Notes: generated from the letters alone by a model not told the origin. 64,000 bases of DNA from a bacterium (GCA_024228555.1 JAAETI010000519.1:50233-114232), one strand, 5' to 3'. Numbered from the stretch's first letter, positions 1-9,574 are shown. Made by a program: numbers and translations.

Positions 1-345
1 CTCGTTCTCTTGGCTGATGAAGCTGTTGTAAACCTCAAGCAGCGCGATCTTCTGGGTCTTTGTGAGTGTCTCGTCTACTGCGATCGCCTCAGGCACATCC
101 CGTCGCATCGAGACTTCGTCAAGCAGTCCCGCACGCTCGTAGAGCGTTTCGGCCGATATCGAGAGCGCTCTTGCCAGCGACTTGAGAATCTCAGCCGATG
201 GTTTGCGCAACCCTCGCTCAATCTGGCTTAGGTAGGGATTGGAGATTCCGGCTGTTTCCGCAAGCTTGCGGAGCGACATTGCACTGCGCTCCCGCTGCTG
301 GCGGATGTACTCACCGAGGTCACCAATCTGCTTCACGGTTAGCAT
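1..345 (-). CDS. XRE-family HTH transcriptional regulator, 3' end cut by window edge
   Basis: The reverse strand reads open from an ATG at 345 to base 1 (115 codons, no stop), so the C-terminus lies outside the window. Residues about 9-62 form a lambda-repressor-type helix-turn-helix: MSLRKLAETAGISNPYLSQ, then IERGLRKPSAEILKSLARA. The run after it (AETLYERAGLLDE) is typical of actinobacterial single-domain XRE regulators. It is the last gene of a minus-strand run with the acyltransferase and epimerase, 47 bases after the acyltransferase stop. Inverted repeats over its start codon suggest autoregulation. Its target genes cannot be told from the sequence. Confidence 0.85.
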   Translation of the reverse strand, partial: MLTVKQIGDLGEYIRQQRERSAMSLRKLAETAGISNPYLSQIERGLRKPSAEILKSLARALSISAETLYERAGLLDEVSMRRDVPEAIAVDETLTKTQKIALLEVYNSFISQENE

Positions 346-378
346 AATATCGCATAGTGCTAACTATTGCAAGCACTA
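339..378. promoter_or_regulatory. Inverted-repeat operator candidate at the XRE gene start
   Basis: TAGTGCT at 355-361 is mirrored by AGCACTA at 372-378 (10-base gap). TTAGCA at 339-344, overlapping the start codon, is mirrored by TGCTAA at 358-363. The segment is AT-rich compared with its surroundings and lies in the 47-base gap before the XRE gene. A self-binding operator is the natural reading, but this is inferred from position and symmetry only. Confidence 0.5.
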
Positions 379-392
379 AACCAAGCCCAGAA

Positions 393-1559
393 TCAGATCG
401 CTGAGCCTCGTTGCACCAACATCTCGTCGAGGTTCGCCTGGATGAGTGACCTGATTTCTTCGGTCCTCTCCAGCATCTCCAGAGGGTCAGGATCGATGCC
501 TGCGTGGCTCGGTTGAATCGGCTCGAGGAATCGCACTCGCCATCGAATCGGAAGCGGCACCAGATTCAGATAGACCGCCATTTCCTCAACCCGCTGCGAT
601 GGCCAGACCATGCGGACGATGCGGGCCAACGCCTGTGATGAGAACAACGCCGGATGGACCTCGTCGGACCCAACGATGGCAACCGGCACTACCGGCACGC
701 CGTGGCGTTCCGCCATCGTGAGGAATCCTCCGCGCCCAAATCGCTGTACGTGATATGCCTCGGAGAACGGCTTCTGGAAGGCGCGAACCCCTTCGGGAAA
801 CACTCCGACCATATGGCCTTCCTCGAGAAGGTAGGCCGCATCGGCTCGGGCTGCATAGACCCCACCGACCTTGCGGTAGAGGTGAGACAGCGTTGGTGTG
901 GCGTTGAACACTTCTGTGGCCATCATGCGCGGGCGGCGCGGCACGGCCATCTCGTTGGTGACGGCCAGGCTGAGCATCATGGCGTCGTAGGGCAACGCCG
1001 CCCCACCATGATTGGCGGCCAGCAGCACGCCACCTTCGGTCGGCAGGTTTTCGACACCCTCGACTTCGACGCGGAAGTACTCGTAGTACAAGTAGTTGAT
1101 CAGGTGCCAGACCATTTCGGCAACTATCGGGTCGAGGCCGATTGGGTCTATCTCGTACGAGGCGAGCCAAACGTGTCTGAGCAGCGTTGGCCACGTATCA
1201 AAGCCAAGCCGCCCCAGGGCCGGGATCGCCACGTCCGTGTTGGTGACGCCCCCATGGAGGACACATCGGTCCTTCTCAATCACGACAGGCAACCCGCAGG
1301 GGTGCCCTTCGATGCTGCGCCAGTTACAGGTTTTGGTGTGGTCGATATACGCATTGAGGCGTTCGTCAAGAGCAGCGCGGCGACCCTTGGCATCGTAGCT
1401 TCGGTCTCCGGGAGGCTCGGTAGCTGCTGAGTCATTCCCATTGGCCTCCAGCGCCACAATGAGTTGTGCCTTTGTCATCCGTGACCGGCCGACGATCTGC
1501 TGGTGGCGCGCCATGTCCATCAGCTGTCTCTTGGTCAGTTCGTCGAGGGGGACACTCAT
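393..1559 (-). CDS. PlsC-type lysophospholipid acyltransferase with N-terminal SAP/Rho-N-like domain
   Basis: The 388-aa protein is a predicted glycerolipid acyltransferase acting at the membrane. Residues about 4-40 resemble a Rho-N/SAP fold (LTKRQLMDMARHQQIVGRSR). A Cys/His cluster follows (CNWRSIEGHPCG, then C and H near residue 100). The acyltransferase domain has the catalytic block NHGGAALPYD and the VFPEGVR block that contacts phosphate. The His-Asp spacing is seven residues instead of the usual four; a similarly lengthened block occurs in the actinobacterial Rv0502-like family. ATG 1559 was chosen because it overlaps the epimerase stop as ATGA; longer starts run into that gene. Pairing with an epimerase matches Rv0501-Rv0502 of mycobacteria. 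The substrate is unknown. Confidence 0.85.
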   Translation of the reverse strand: MSVPLDELTKRQLMDMARHQQIVGRSRMTKAQLIVALEANGNDSAATEPPGDRSYDAKGRRAALDERLNAYIDHTKTCNWRSIEGHPCGLPVVIEKDRCVLHGGVTNTDVAIPALGRLGFDTWPTLLRHVWLASYEIDPIGLDPIVAEMVWHLINYLYYEYFRVEVEGVENLPTEGGVLLAANHGGAALPYDAMMLSLAVTNEMAVPRRPRMMATEVFNATPTLSHLYRKVGGVYAARADAAYLLEEGHMVGVFPEGVRAFQKPFSEAYHVQRFGRGGFLTMAERHGVPVVPVAIVGSDEVHPALFSSQALARIVRMVWPSQRVEEMAVYLNLVPLPIRWRVRFLEPIQPSHAGIDPDPLEMLERTEEIRSLIQANLDEMLVQRGSAI

Positions 1560-2503
1560 GGGGTAGTCGATCGGCTGGGGAGGGCACCGTAGCCACACAG
1601 GACGGCCTGGCGCAGGTTCTGGCTCGGCTCGAAACCGAGCACGTTTCTCATCCGTCGTGTGTCGGCGATCAACCCGTAGTGAACCAGGTGCTTGATGTGA
1701 TCCGGCAAATGGAGATCTGCCCGCCCCATGCCTTTGACCGCAACGTTGTAAGCCCGGCGGGGGAGAGGTTGGCCTACCCGCTTGCCCAGACGCAGGATCC
1801 TGGACAGGTAGAGCTGTCCAGGGGCGGCGATGTTGAATGTGCCCTGCACCGGGTTGCTCAGCGTGTGTTGGATGGCGCCGGTGGCATCTTCTCCCGAGAT
1901 CAGCTGAATCCGGGGGTCATAACCGAGGCGGGTCGGCACCAGCGGGAGGCGGAGGTATCGGCTCATCGGATTGGTTACGTTCGGGCCAAAGATCGGGGCC
2001 AACCGCAGCACTGTGAAGACAATGTCTTTCCGAGATTTGGCGGTGTCGGTGATGTAATCCTCCATGATCGTCAGATCCTTGGCGAATCGGCTACGTCGCC
2101 CATCGAGCCGGGCCTCCTCGCTGACAACCGACGGATTTCGTGGCCCCATCCCGTACACACAGATATCCGATTTGACGATGACCTGGGTGAGCTCGGCACA
2201 GCGGTGGATCGCGCCAAACAGCGCTTGGGCGCCGACCACTGCCTCGTCATGGGAGCGCCGCCCACCGAGCAGCGCCGACCGATCAACGGTTTGCAGGTGG
2301 ATCACGGCATCCGGCTTGGTGTCGATCACGAAGTGGGCGAACTCGGGGTTGTCCAGCTCGAACAGATGAACCTCTGACTCGAGTTCCACTCTGGCGGGAA
2401 CCTCATCGACCGCGATGACATGGACGTCGGAACGTCGTTCGAGTTCTTTGATTAGATGACCACCCGTCCAGGTGGCTGCCCCGGTCACAAGGATTCGCCG
2501 CAT
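1556..2503 (-). CDS. NAD-dependent epimerase/dehydratase (extended SDR family)
   Basis: This 315-aa Rossmann-fold protein begins MRRILVTGAATWTGGHLIKE, where the glycine-rich loop (TGAATWTGG) binds NAD(P). The region VIHLQTVDRSALLGGRR and the later LAPIFGPNVTNPMSR are typical of extended sugar-nucleotide SDRs. The usual YxxxK pair is not obvious; a SRFAKDLTIMEDYI segment stands near that position, so catalysis is uncertain. ATG 2503 places the Rossmann motif at the N-terminus. Its stop overlaps the acyltransferase start (ATGA), so the two are translationally coupled. It is divergent from the DAHP synthase across a 109-base gap that contains a strong hairpin. Mycobacterial Rv0501 (galE2) has the same neighbour, but its sugar substrate is not assigned here. 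Confidence 0.8.
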   Translation of the reverse strand: MRRILVTGAATWTGGHLIKELERRSDVHVIAVDEVPARVELESEVHLFELDNPEFAHFVIDTKPDAVIHLQTVDRSALLGGRRSHDEAVVGAQALFGAIHRCAELTQVIVKSDICVYGMGPRNPSVVSEEARLDGRRSRFAKDLTIMEDYITDTAKSRKDIVFTVLRLAPIFGPNVTNPMSRYLRLPLVPTRLGYDPRIQLISGEDATGAIQHTLSNPVQGTFNIAAPGQLYLSRILRLGKRVGQPLPRRAYNVAVKGMGRADLHLPDHIKHLVHYGLIADTRRMRNVLGFEPSQNLRQAVLCGYGALPSRSTTP

Positions 2504-2551
2504 AGCCGTCAGCCTACCGAGCCACGACGCCCCACCCTTCATGCTCGCCAT

Positions 2552-2578
2552 CTGTGGCTGGCCGGAGGCCAGCCACAG
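2552..2578. promoter_or_regulatory. Perfect 12-bp hairpin in the divergent epimerase/aroF gap
   Basis: CTGTGGCTGGCC (2552-2563), loop GGA, GGCCAGCCACAG (2567-2578). There is no T-run on either side, so it is not an ordinary terminator. It lies 35 bases upstream of the aroF start codon and 49 bases upstream of the epimerase start, so it could act in either 5' leader or as a DNA operator. Confidence 0.5.
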
Positions 2579-2612
2579 ACCTACCATGGCGGGCCATCGC
2601 CGGAGTATTCAC

Positions 2613-3653
2613 ATGAAATCCACAAAAGGGGACGAGTCCTTGATCATCGTCATGACAAAGGGGTCTTCACCCGAGGACGTCGCCAACGTGATCAACCGGC
2701 TCACCTCAATCGGCGCCGAGGCGCATGTATCTGAAGGAAAGCAACGCACGGTTATTGGTGCCGTTGGTGACAGAAACGCTATCCAGCAGCTGCCGTGGGA
2801 GGCCTTCCCCGGTGTCGAGCGAGCGGTACCCGTACTCAAACCGTTCAAGTTCGTCAGCAGAGACTTCCAGGTCGAAGACACGGTCGTTGATGTCGGCGGT
2901 GTTCCTGTAGGTGGCGGCAACTTCGCCGCTATCGCAGGACCATGCGCCGTCGAAACACGCGACCAGCTCTTCGCCTCCGCAGCAGCGGTTGCCAAGGCCG
3001 GTGCCACCATCCTTCGTGGGGACGCCTTCAAGCCACGGACCTCACCGTATTCCTTTCAAGGCCTCGCCGAAAAGGGGCTCGAGCTTCTTGCCGAGGCTCG
3101 TGACGAGTTCGGTCTGCCATTCGTTGCCGAGGCCGTGGATCCGAGGGATGTGGAGCTGGTGAGCAGCTACGCAGATCTAATCCGTGTTGGCACTCGCAAC
3201 ATGGCCAATTTCACCCTCCTCTCCGAACTCGGTCGACAGAGCAAACCCGTGATGCTCAAGCGGGGTCTCACCGCCACCATCGAAGAGTGGCTCAACGCGG
3301 CTGAGTACATCTACAAAGAGGGCAACCACGACGTCATCATGTGTGAACGTGGCATCCGCACGTTCGAGACCGCTACGCGGAACACCCTCGATATCTCTGC
3401 GGTGCCTGTTCTGAAGGAACTGTCGCACCTTCCCGTGATTGTTGATCCTTCCCATTCCGGGGGTAAGCGAAGCCTTGTCGCCCCGCTCACCCGGATAGCG
3501 GTTGCGGCGGGAGCCGATGGCTTCATGATCGATGTTCATCCGGCGCCGGAGACGGCGTTGGTCGACGGACCGCAGGCCATCCTGCCGGCCGAGTTCACCG
3601 ATCTGATGGACGAGGTGCGGGCATTGCTCATCGTGATGGACTCGTTCACCTAG
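2613..3653 (+). CDS. aroF: 3-deoxy-7-phosphoheptulonate (DAHP) synthase, type I-beta
   Basis: It catalyses the first step of the shikimate pathway, PEP plus erythrose 4-phosphate to DAHP. The 346-aa protein has an N-terminal ferredoxin-like regulatory domain ([18 protein letters not shown], about residues 8-75), then a TIM barrel. All hallmark blocks are present: AGPCAVE with the metal Cys, [38 protein letters not shown] with the metal His, and DVHPAPE. It should be active and, from the N-terminal domain, feedback-inhibited. ATG 2613 has GGAG seven bases upstream and sits at the usual domain start. tyrA starts on the very next base after its stop. A degenerate paralogue lies at 40104-41180. 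Confidence 0.93.
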   Translation: MKSTKGDESLIIVMTKGSSPEDVANVINRLTSIGAEAHVSEGKQRTVIGAVGDRNAIQQLPWEAFPGVERAVPVLKPFKFVSRDFQVEDTVVDVGGVPVGGGNFAAIAGPCAVETRDQLFASAAAVAKAGATILRGDAFKPRTSPYSFQGLAEKGLELLAEARDEFGLPFVAEAVDPRDVELVSSYADLIRVGTRNMANFTLLSELGRQSKPVMLKRGLTATIEEWLNAAEYIYKEGNHDVIMCERGIRTFETATRNTLDISAVPVLKELSHLPVIVDPSHSGGKRSLVAPLTRIAVAAGADGFMIDVHPAPETALVDGPQAILPAEFTDLMDEVRALLIVMDSFT

Positions 3654-4679
3654 ATGCCCGCAGTAGCCATCTCCGGCACCGGGCTAATCGGCGCTTCGAT
3701 CGGTCTCGGGTTGGCCCGCGCTGGTTGGGAAGTCACCGGATGGGATCCTGATCGCAGCGTTCTGAAGGCTGCCCAAGACGTTGGGGCGATACATCAAGCC
3801 GCCGATTCGTTCGATGCGTTGCTGGCAACTGAGGTTGAGTTGGTTGTGATGGCAGGGCCGCCCTTGGCCGTTATAGAGCAAGCGTCGATTGCCGAAACGG
3901 ACGCGCTCATCATCGACGTCGCCGGCGTGAAGTCGGCGGTTCTAGGGGCGGCTCGACCTGCTCGGTTTGTCGGCACGCATCCGATGGCCGGCCGCGAGAT
4001 GACCGGGCCGCAAGGGGCGTCACCATCCTTGTTCCGGGGTGCGACATGGGTCGTAGCTACCGATGGGGCGACGGAGGCCGACCTAACCACAGTTGAGGAG
4101 ACGCTCGGAGAGTTAGGGGCGCGTCCCGTGAGGATGACGGCCGCCGAACACGACGCGGCAGTCGCAATGATTAGCCACTTGCCGCAGGTGCTGGCGACAG
4201 CCCTGGTCAACGAGGCCGCGGATCGTATCAACGCGCTGGACTTGGCAGCAGGCAGTTTCCGTGACCTGACGCGCGTGGCTGCTTCCGACCCGGCGATTTG
4301 GGTCGAACTGTTGGCAATAAACAGCCAAGACGTGGTGGGTGCAATCGAAGACTTCAGGGGTCGCCTGGCTCGAATCGTCGATGCACTTGAGAGAGGCGAT
4401 GCCGAGGTGATCCGGCGGTTCCTCACCAGAGGACAGGAGATTCGGCGCACGCTTGCCCCTGGGTCGGCGTCGGTGCGTGTTGCGCTGGCGGACGAGCCGG
4501 GCGAGCTGGCACGGGTCGGTCGGGCCCTCGGTTCGTCATCGGTCGACGTGCGCGATCTCCAGCTCCGCCACGCTCCTCACGGCGGAGGTGGTGTTCTCAC
4601 CATATCCGTGCGCCCCGGCGAGGTTGAGACCTTGGGCACAGCGTTGCGTGACGAGGGTCTTCTCGTCCTTGACATCTGA
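3654..4679 (+). CDS. tyrA: Prephenate dehydrogenase with C-terminal ACT domain
   Basis: It oxidatively decarboxylates prephenate to 4-hydroxyphenylpyruvate for tyrosine synthesis. The 341-aa protein has an N-terminal NAD-binding motif (GTGLIGASIGLGLARAG), the block GTHPMAGREMTGP, a helical domain with the MISHLPQVLATAL segment holding the active-site His, and a C-terminal ACT domain from about residue 270 (VRVALADEPGELARVGRAL) that normally binds tyrosine for feedback inhibition. It abuts aroF (stop TAG then ATG with no gap), so the two are co-translated: entry enzyme and tyrosine branch in one unit. Confidence 0.93.
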   Translation: MPAVAISGTGLIGASIGLGLARAGWEVTGWDPDRSVLKAAQDVGAIHQAADSFDALLATEVELVVMAGPPLAVIEQASIAETDALIIDVAGVKSAVLGAARPARFVGTHPMAGREMTGPQGASPSLFRGATWVVATDGATEADLTTVEETLGELGARPVRMTAAEHDAAVAMISHLPQVLATALVNEAADRINALDLAAGSFRDLTRVAASDPAIWVELLAINSQDVVGAIEDFRGRLARIVDALERGDAEVIRRFLTRGQEIRRTLAPGSASVRVALADEPGELARVGRALGSSSVDVRDLQLRHAPHGGGGVLTISVRPGEVETLGTALRDEGLLVLDI

Positions 4680-4684
4680 TTTGG

Positions 4685-5902
4685 TCAGCGGTGGAGGCGA
4701 ACGGGCACGGTCTCATAACCGTGAATGGTGAACGCATTCTGTCTGATCGGTTGTGCTGTTAGCTCGAGGTCGGGAGCTGACTCGACAAGTGTTGCGAGTG
4801 CGACATCCAGTTCGAGACGAGCCAACGCAGCCCCGAGACAGTGATGGGTTCCGCCCCCGAAGCCGATGTGATGGACGGCGTGACGATCGGCAACGAATCG
4901 GTCCGGATCATCAAATGCCCTCGGGTCTCGGTTCGCTGCCCCGAACAGCATCCCAATCTTGTCGCCGAAGCTGAACTGCTTTCCGGCGACCTCGACATCG
5001 TCGGCGAGCACCCACCGCTCAAACAGCTGCAACGGTGCGTCCCAGCGCAACATCTCTTCGACAGCAACTGACGGCGCTACCCATCCGTCGACAACACGGT
5101 GCCATTCGTCTCGGTTCCTCATGAATCCCGTGATGCCGTTGCCCATTGTGTTCACTGTCGCTTCGTGCCCGGCGTTGAGGAGCACAATGATGGTCGAGAC
5201 GATCTCTTCTTCGGCAAGGCGTTCGCCGTCGACCTCCGCGTGTACGAGTTCGCCGATCAATCCGCCGCGCGGTTCCGAGCGATGGAAATGAATCATGCCG
5301 CGCACATAGCTGTCGAACTCGGCTGCGGCATCGGCCGCATCCTGGGCCTGGCTGTCGGTTGTGTTCAGCTCGTACATTTTGACCATGAGGTGTGACCAAT
5401 CGAGCAGATGCTGGTGATCCTCTGCAGGCACCCCGAGCAAGGTGGTGATGATGCCAATCGAGTACGGCATGCTGAAGTCTGCGAGCAGGTCGATCTCGTT
5501 TATCTCCATGGCGGCTGCGAGGAGCGAGCCGGCGAGCTCCTTTGCAGGATTGCGCATGGCTTCGACCGCACGGATGGTGAAGGCTTTCGATACCAGCCGG
5601 CGCAGCCTTGTGTGATCGGGTGGCTCGAGCTCGAGTAGAGAGTGCTTTTCGACCCTCCAAAAGGGAGCCCAGCGGGGATCGCGAGGGGTTGCCCCGATTT
5701 CCTCGTCCGTTGCGATGTGGTCGTAGACCCGACCAAGCCGCCGATCGCGCAAGCAGGTTCGCACGGTCTCGTGGCGAGACACCATCCACAATCCGGATCG
5801 TTCATCTTGGACGATCGCGGATGACTCGCGGATCTTGCTGAGGACTGGATAGGGGTCCTGGATGAACTCGGGATCTGCGAGGTCGAATATCAACTGTGCC
5901 AT
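4685..5902 (-). CDS. Cytochrome P450
   Basis: A soluble bacterial P450 of 405 aa, the usual length. The haem loop is FGGGTHHCLGAALARLE, with the Cys that ligates iron. The I-helix oxygen-activation motif is AGHEATVNT. The K-helix ExxR is EEMLR, followed by a typical WDAPLQLFERWV region. The substrate cannot be predicted. It is convergent with tyrA (5-base gap) and divergent from metH. No ferredoxin reductase is near; the small ferredoxin at 56660-56983 is a candidate electron donor of the type that serves actinobacterial P450s, but the two are 50 kb apart. Confidence 0.93.
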   Translation of the reverse strand: MAQLIFDLADPEFIQDPYPVLSKIRESSAIVQDERSGLWMVSRHETVRTCLRDRRLGRVYDHIATDEEIGATPRDPRWAPFWRVEKHSLLELEPPDHTRLRRLVSKAFTIRAVEAMRNPAKELAGSLLAAAMEINEIDLLADFSMPYSIGIITTLLGVPAEDHQHLLDWSHLMVKMYELNTTDSQAQDAADAAAEFDSYVRGMIHFHRSEPRGGLIGELVHAEVDGERLAEEEIVSTIIVLLNAGHEATVNTMGNGITGFMRNRDEWHRVVDGWVAPSVAVEEMLRWDAPLQLFERWVLADDVEVAGKQFSFGDKIGMLFGAANRDPRAFDDPDRFVADRHAVHHIGFGGGTHHCLGAALARLELDVALATLVESAPDLELTAQPIRQNAFTIHGYETVPVRLHR

Positions 5903-6100
5903 TGGACAGACGTTACCCCGCTAGAAGCGGTTCTGGAACGGACCTATCGGGACGGGTAAGGGGCTATGGTTGGCGCGCGGTGGCCGGTGTGGACGCGGTA
6001 CCCGAGACATCATCGAGATTGCCGAACGGTGTATGCGGCGGTGCGAGCTGCAAGGAGAAACCGGTGCCAACCAAAGATCCATTGCGACGTGAGGCTTGAG

Positions 6101-9100
6101 ATGAGTGAATTCCTTCATTCCCTCAACGAGCGTGTGATCATCTTTGACGGGGCGGCGGGCACCACTCTGCAGCGAGCAGGTCTCAACGACGACGATTTTG
6201 GGGGCCCCAGTCTCGAAGGTTGCAACGAGCTTCTCAACGTAACCCGGCCGGATGTTGTGGCCGCGATGCACGACGAGTTCCTGACGGCTGGCGTCGATGT
6301 CATCGAGACAAACACTTTTGGTGCGTTTGCCGTGCCGCTCGCCGAGTACGGCATTGCCGACCGTTCCTATGAGCTCAACAAGGCGGCAGCGGAGATCGCA
6401 CGGTCGGTTGCCGCCGATCACGCCACCGCAGAGCGCTCGCGTTGGGTTGCAGGTTCGATCGGCCCCGGCACCAAGCTCGCGTCACTGGGTCAGATCTCCT
6501 ATGCGGAGCTGGCCGATGCCTATGAGATTCAGGCAGGGGGTCTGATCGACGGTGGTAGCGATCTTCTGATCGTCGAGACCATGTACGACTTGTTGACACT
6601 GAAGGCTGCCGTTGCGGGAAGTCGGCGCGCAATGAAGGCTCGGGGACACTATGTGCCAATACAGGCACAGGTCACCATCGAAACGACTGGGCGCATGTTG
6701 CCTGGGACCGAAATCGGGGCGGCCCTGGCAGCTATCGAACCGTTGCGCGTCGACGTCATTGGGCTCAACTGCGCGACAGGCCCTGAGGAGATGAGCGAGC
6801 ACATCCGCTATCTGGCGCGTCATTCGCGGGTTCCGATCTCGGCGATCCCCAACGCCGGTTTGCCGGAGGTTGTCGATGGCGAGATGCACTACGGGTTGTC
6901 AGCGGAGAACCTTGCCGAGCAGCACGCTCGCTTCATCACCGACTTTGGCGTCAGTGTTGTGGGCGGCTGCTGCGGCACCACTCCAGAACACCTCAAGGCT
7001 GTCGTCGATCGATGTCGTGACCTCACACCTGCCGCCCGCCAGCCGGAAACCCAAGCCGGGGCCTCCTCTACGTACAGTTTTGTCCCCTTTGCCCAAGACA
7101 CGTCGTTTCTCCTTGTCGGCGAACGCACGAACGCCAACGGCTCGAAGTTGTTCCGCGATGCGATGCTCGAACAGGACTGGGACTCCTGTCTTGAAGTGGC
7201 GCGGAGCCAGGTCGCCGAGTCGGCGCATCTGATCGACGTGTGTGTTGACTATGTAGGCCGCGACGGGGTGGCCGACATGGACGAGCTGGCTAGCCGCTTC
7301 GCCACCCAGGTCCCTGCACCACTTGTTCTGGACAGCACCGAACCGGAGGTGCTGCGGGCGGGACTCGAGCGCATCGGTGGCCGATCCGTTCTCAACTCGG
7401 CAAATCTCGAGGACGGCGATGAGCGGGGGTCCCGTGCCGATGCGGTGTTCGAGCTCGCCAGGGAACACGGAGCGGCCGTCATTTCTCTACTCATCGATGA
7501 GGACGGGCAAGCACGTGACGTCGACTGGAAGATGCGTGTCGCTCACCGCCTCTATGACCTCGCCGTCAACCGCTACGGATTGGAGCCGTCGTCGCTGATC
7601 TTTGACCCGTTGACGTTTCCGCTGACGACGGGCGACCCGGACCTGCGGCGTGACGGTCTCGCCACATTGGCTGCTATCAAACGGATCAAGAGTGAGCTGC
7701 CTGGTGTCTTCACAATCCTTGGTGTCTCGAACGTCTCTTTTGGCCTGCGTCCAGCGACGCGACACGTCCTGAATTCGATGTTCCTCCATGAGTGTGTTGC
7801 GGCTGGTTTGGACGCAGCCATTGTGCACGCCGGACGAATCAAACCTCTCAACAAGATTGAGGACCGGCATAGAGAGCTATGTCTCGACCTGATCCATGAC
7901 CGTGGCCACGATGGTTACGACCCTCTCACCGAACTGATCGAGGAGTTCGCAGATGTGACTGTTGCCTCAGCTGCCGTCATTGACCACAGCGACTGGCCGG
8001 TTGACGATCGGCTCCGGCAACGCATCATCGACGGCAACATGACCGGTTTGAAGGACGACCTCGACGAGGCAGTTGCCGCGGGGACGTCACCGCTCGACAT
8101 CATCAATGATGTCTTGCTGAGTGGCATGAAGGTCGTCGGGGAACTCTTTGCCAGCGGAGAGATGCAATTGCCGTTTGTGCTCCGCAGCGCCGAAACCATG
8201 AAGCGAGCGGTTGCTCATTTGGAGCGGCAGATGGAGAAAGGTGACGCAAGTCATCGGGGCTCGATCGTCCTCGCCACGGTGCGTGGCGATGTCCACGACA
8301 TCGGCAAGAATCTGGTCGACATCATCCTCACCAACAACGGTTTCGATGTGCACAACCTCGGGATCAAGGTCGGGATGGCTGAGATACTCGAGGCGCTTGC
8401 TGAACACGAGGCCGACGCCATTGGCATGAGCGGCTTGTTGGTGAAAAGCACACTGATCATGCGGGACAACCTGGAGCAGCTGAACCGTCGCGACATGACG
8501 CATGTTCCCGTGGTGCTTGGCGGGGCTGCCCTGACCAGGGCGTATGTCGAACAGGATCTGCGTGGCGTCTACCCGGGACCGTTGTTCTACGGGAAGGATG
8601 CGTTTGCAGGGCTCGACGTAATGGAACAGATTGAGCGTCGCCGTGGTGGCGATATCGATGTCGAGTTCGGCAGAGTCGAGATACGGAAACTGCCGAAGCG
8701 GCAGCCTGAGACTGCGGTGTCTTCACCCGCGGGTCCCGAACGGAGCCCCGAGGTTGTCACCGACAACCCTGTCTTCACACCACCGTTCCTGGGGTCGCGA
8801 GTCGTGAAGGGCGTCCCTATCGACGAGATCGCCGAATACGTCAACGAGACGGCACTATTCCGAAACCAGTGGCAGTTCCGACCGGCGAACGGCGAGACCG
8901 ACGCCGATTTCAAGGGTCGGATCCGGGGTGTGTTTCGGGAGCAGCTTGCTTCGGTACGTCAGCAGGATCTGCTGACCCCACAGTTGGTCTACGGATACTT
9001 CCCTGCCAACGCCGACGGTGATGACTTGGTCATTTGGTCTGATGCGGAGCGCACGGAGGAGAGGATGCGCTTCTCGTTCCCCCGACAGACCGATGACCCG

Positions 9101-9574
9101 TGGCTCTGCATCGCCGATTTCTTCCGCCCGGTTGCATCCGAGGACATTGACTATGCCGCTTTCCACATTGTCACGATAGGGGAGCGCATATCTGAGGAGA
9201 CCGCCCGACTCTTTGAGACCAATGCCTACCAGGACTATCTGTTCCTTCACGGCATCGGGGTGGAAATGGCCGAGGCCCTCGCCGAGTACTGGCACAAGCG
9301 CATCCGCACCGAGTGGGGATTCGCCGACGAAGACGGTCCGTCGCTGCACGGTTTGTTCCGCCAGCAGTACCGGGGTGGTCGCTATTCGTGGGGCTATCCG
9401 GCGTGTCCCGATTTGGCAGACAACGAGAAAGTTGCTCAATTGCTCGGGGCGTCCCGCATTGGGTTGACCGTCGGCCCCGAGACCGGCTTTCAGTTCCACC
9501 CGGAACAGACGACATCGGCGCTGATCAGTCATCATCCGCGGGCGAAGTACTTCATCGCAAGGACGAGGTCATAA
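6101..9574 (+). CDS. metH: Cobalamin-dependent methionine synthase
   Basis: It transfers methyl from methyl-tetrahydrofolate to homocysteine through cobalamin. The 1157-aa protein has all four modules: homocysteine-binding barrel (FDGAAGTTLQ to the zinc Cys pair GGCCGTTPEH, about 1-310), folate-binding domain (GERTNANGSK), B12 cap and Rossmann domain with VRGDVHDIGKN, whose His is the lower axial cobalt ligand, and a C-terminal AdoMet reactivation domain (YSWGYPACPDL, then GFQFHPEQTTSALI). ATG 6101 has GAGG seven bases upstream and opens the barrel domain; longer in-frame starts only add unconserved sequence. The next gene, a MetF-like reductase, overlaps its stop by one base, giving a folate-methyl supply pair. 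I recognised no B12 riboswitch in the 198-base leader. Confidence 0.95.
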   Translation: MSEFLHSLNERVIIFDGAAGTTLQRAGLNDDDFGGPSLEGCNELLNVTRPDVVAAMHDEFLTAGVDVIETNTFGAFAVPLAEYGIADRSYELNKAAAEIARSVAADHATAERSRWVAGSIGPGTKLASLGQISYAELADAYEIQAGGLIDGGSDLLIVETMYDLLTLKAAVAGSRRAMKARGHYVPIQAQVTIETTGRMLPGTEIGAALAAIEPLRVDVIGLNCATGPEEMSEHIRYLARHSRVPISAIPNAGLPEVVDGEMHYGLSAENLAEQHARFITDFGVSVVGGCCGTTPEHLKAVVDRCRDLTPAARQPETQAGASSTYSFVPFAQDTSFLLVGERTNANGSKLFRDAMLEQDWDSCLEVARSQVAESAHLIDVCVDYVGRDGVADMDELASRFATQVPAPLVLDSTEPEVLRAGLERIGGRSVLNSANLEDGDERGSRADAVFELAREHGAAVISLLIDEDGQARDVDWKMRVAHRLYDLAVNRYGLEPSSLIFDPLTFPLTTGDPDLRRDGLATLAAIKRIKSELPGVFTILGVSNVSFGLRPATRHVLNSMFLHECVAAGLDAAIVHAGRIKPLNKIEDRHRELCLDLIHDRGHDGYDPLTELIEEFADVTVASAAVIDHSDWPVDDRLRQRIIDGNMTGLKDDLDEAVAAGTSPLDIINDVLLSGMKVVGELFASGEMQLPFVLRSAETMKRAVAHLERQMEKGDASHRGSIVLATVRGDVHDIGKNLVDIILTNNGFDVHNLGIKVGMAEILEALAEHEADAIGMSGLLVKSTLIMRDNLEQLNRRDMTHVPVVLGGAALTRAYVEQDLRGVYPGPLFYGKDAFAGLDVMEQIERRRGGDIDVEFGRVEIRKLPKRQPETAVSSPAGPERSPEVVTDNPVFTPPFLGSRVVKGVPIDEIAEYVNETALFRNQWQFRPANGETDADFKGRIRGVFREQLASVRQQDLLTPQLVYGYFPANADGDDLVIWSDAERTEERMRFSFPRQTDDPWLCIADFFRPVASEDIDYAAFHIVTIGERISEETARLFETNAYQDYLFLHGIGVEMAEALAEYWHKRIRTEWGFADEDGPSLHGLFRQQYRGGRYSWGYPACPDLADNEKVAQLLGASRIGLTVGPETGFQFHPEQTTSALISHHPRAKYFIARTRS

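Noticed and set aside
654..2377. Long plus-strand open frames (258 and 303 codons) opposite the acyltransferase and epimerase.
   Set aside because: They are antisense shadows of well-supported minus-strand genes; translations lack domain-like patterns and start in the middle of motifs on the other strand.
5903..6100. Possible cobalamin or SAM riboswitch upstream of metH; GGAGAAACCGGTGCC resembles part of a B12 element.
   Set aside because: No B12 box or second conserved core could be found, and the order of elements does not fit any known class. A covariance-model scan (Rfam) of this segment would decide.
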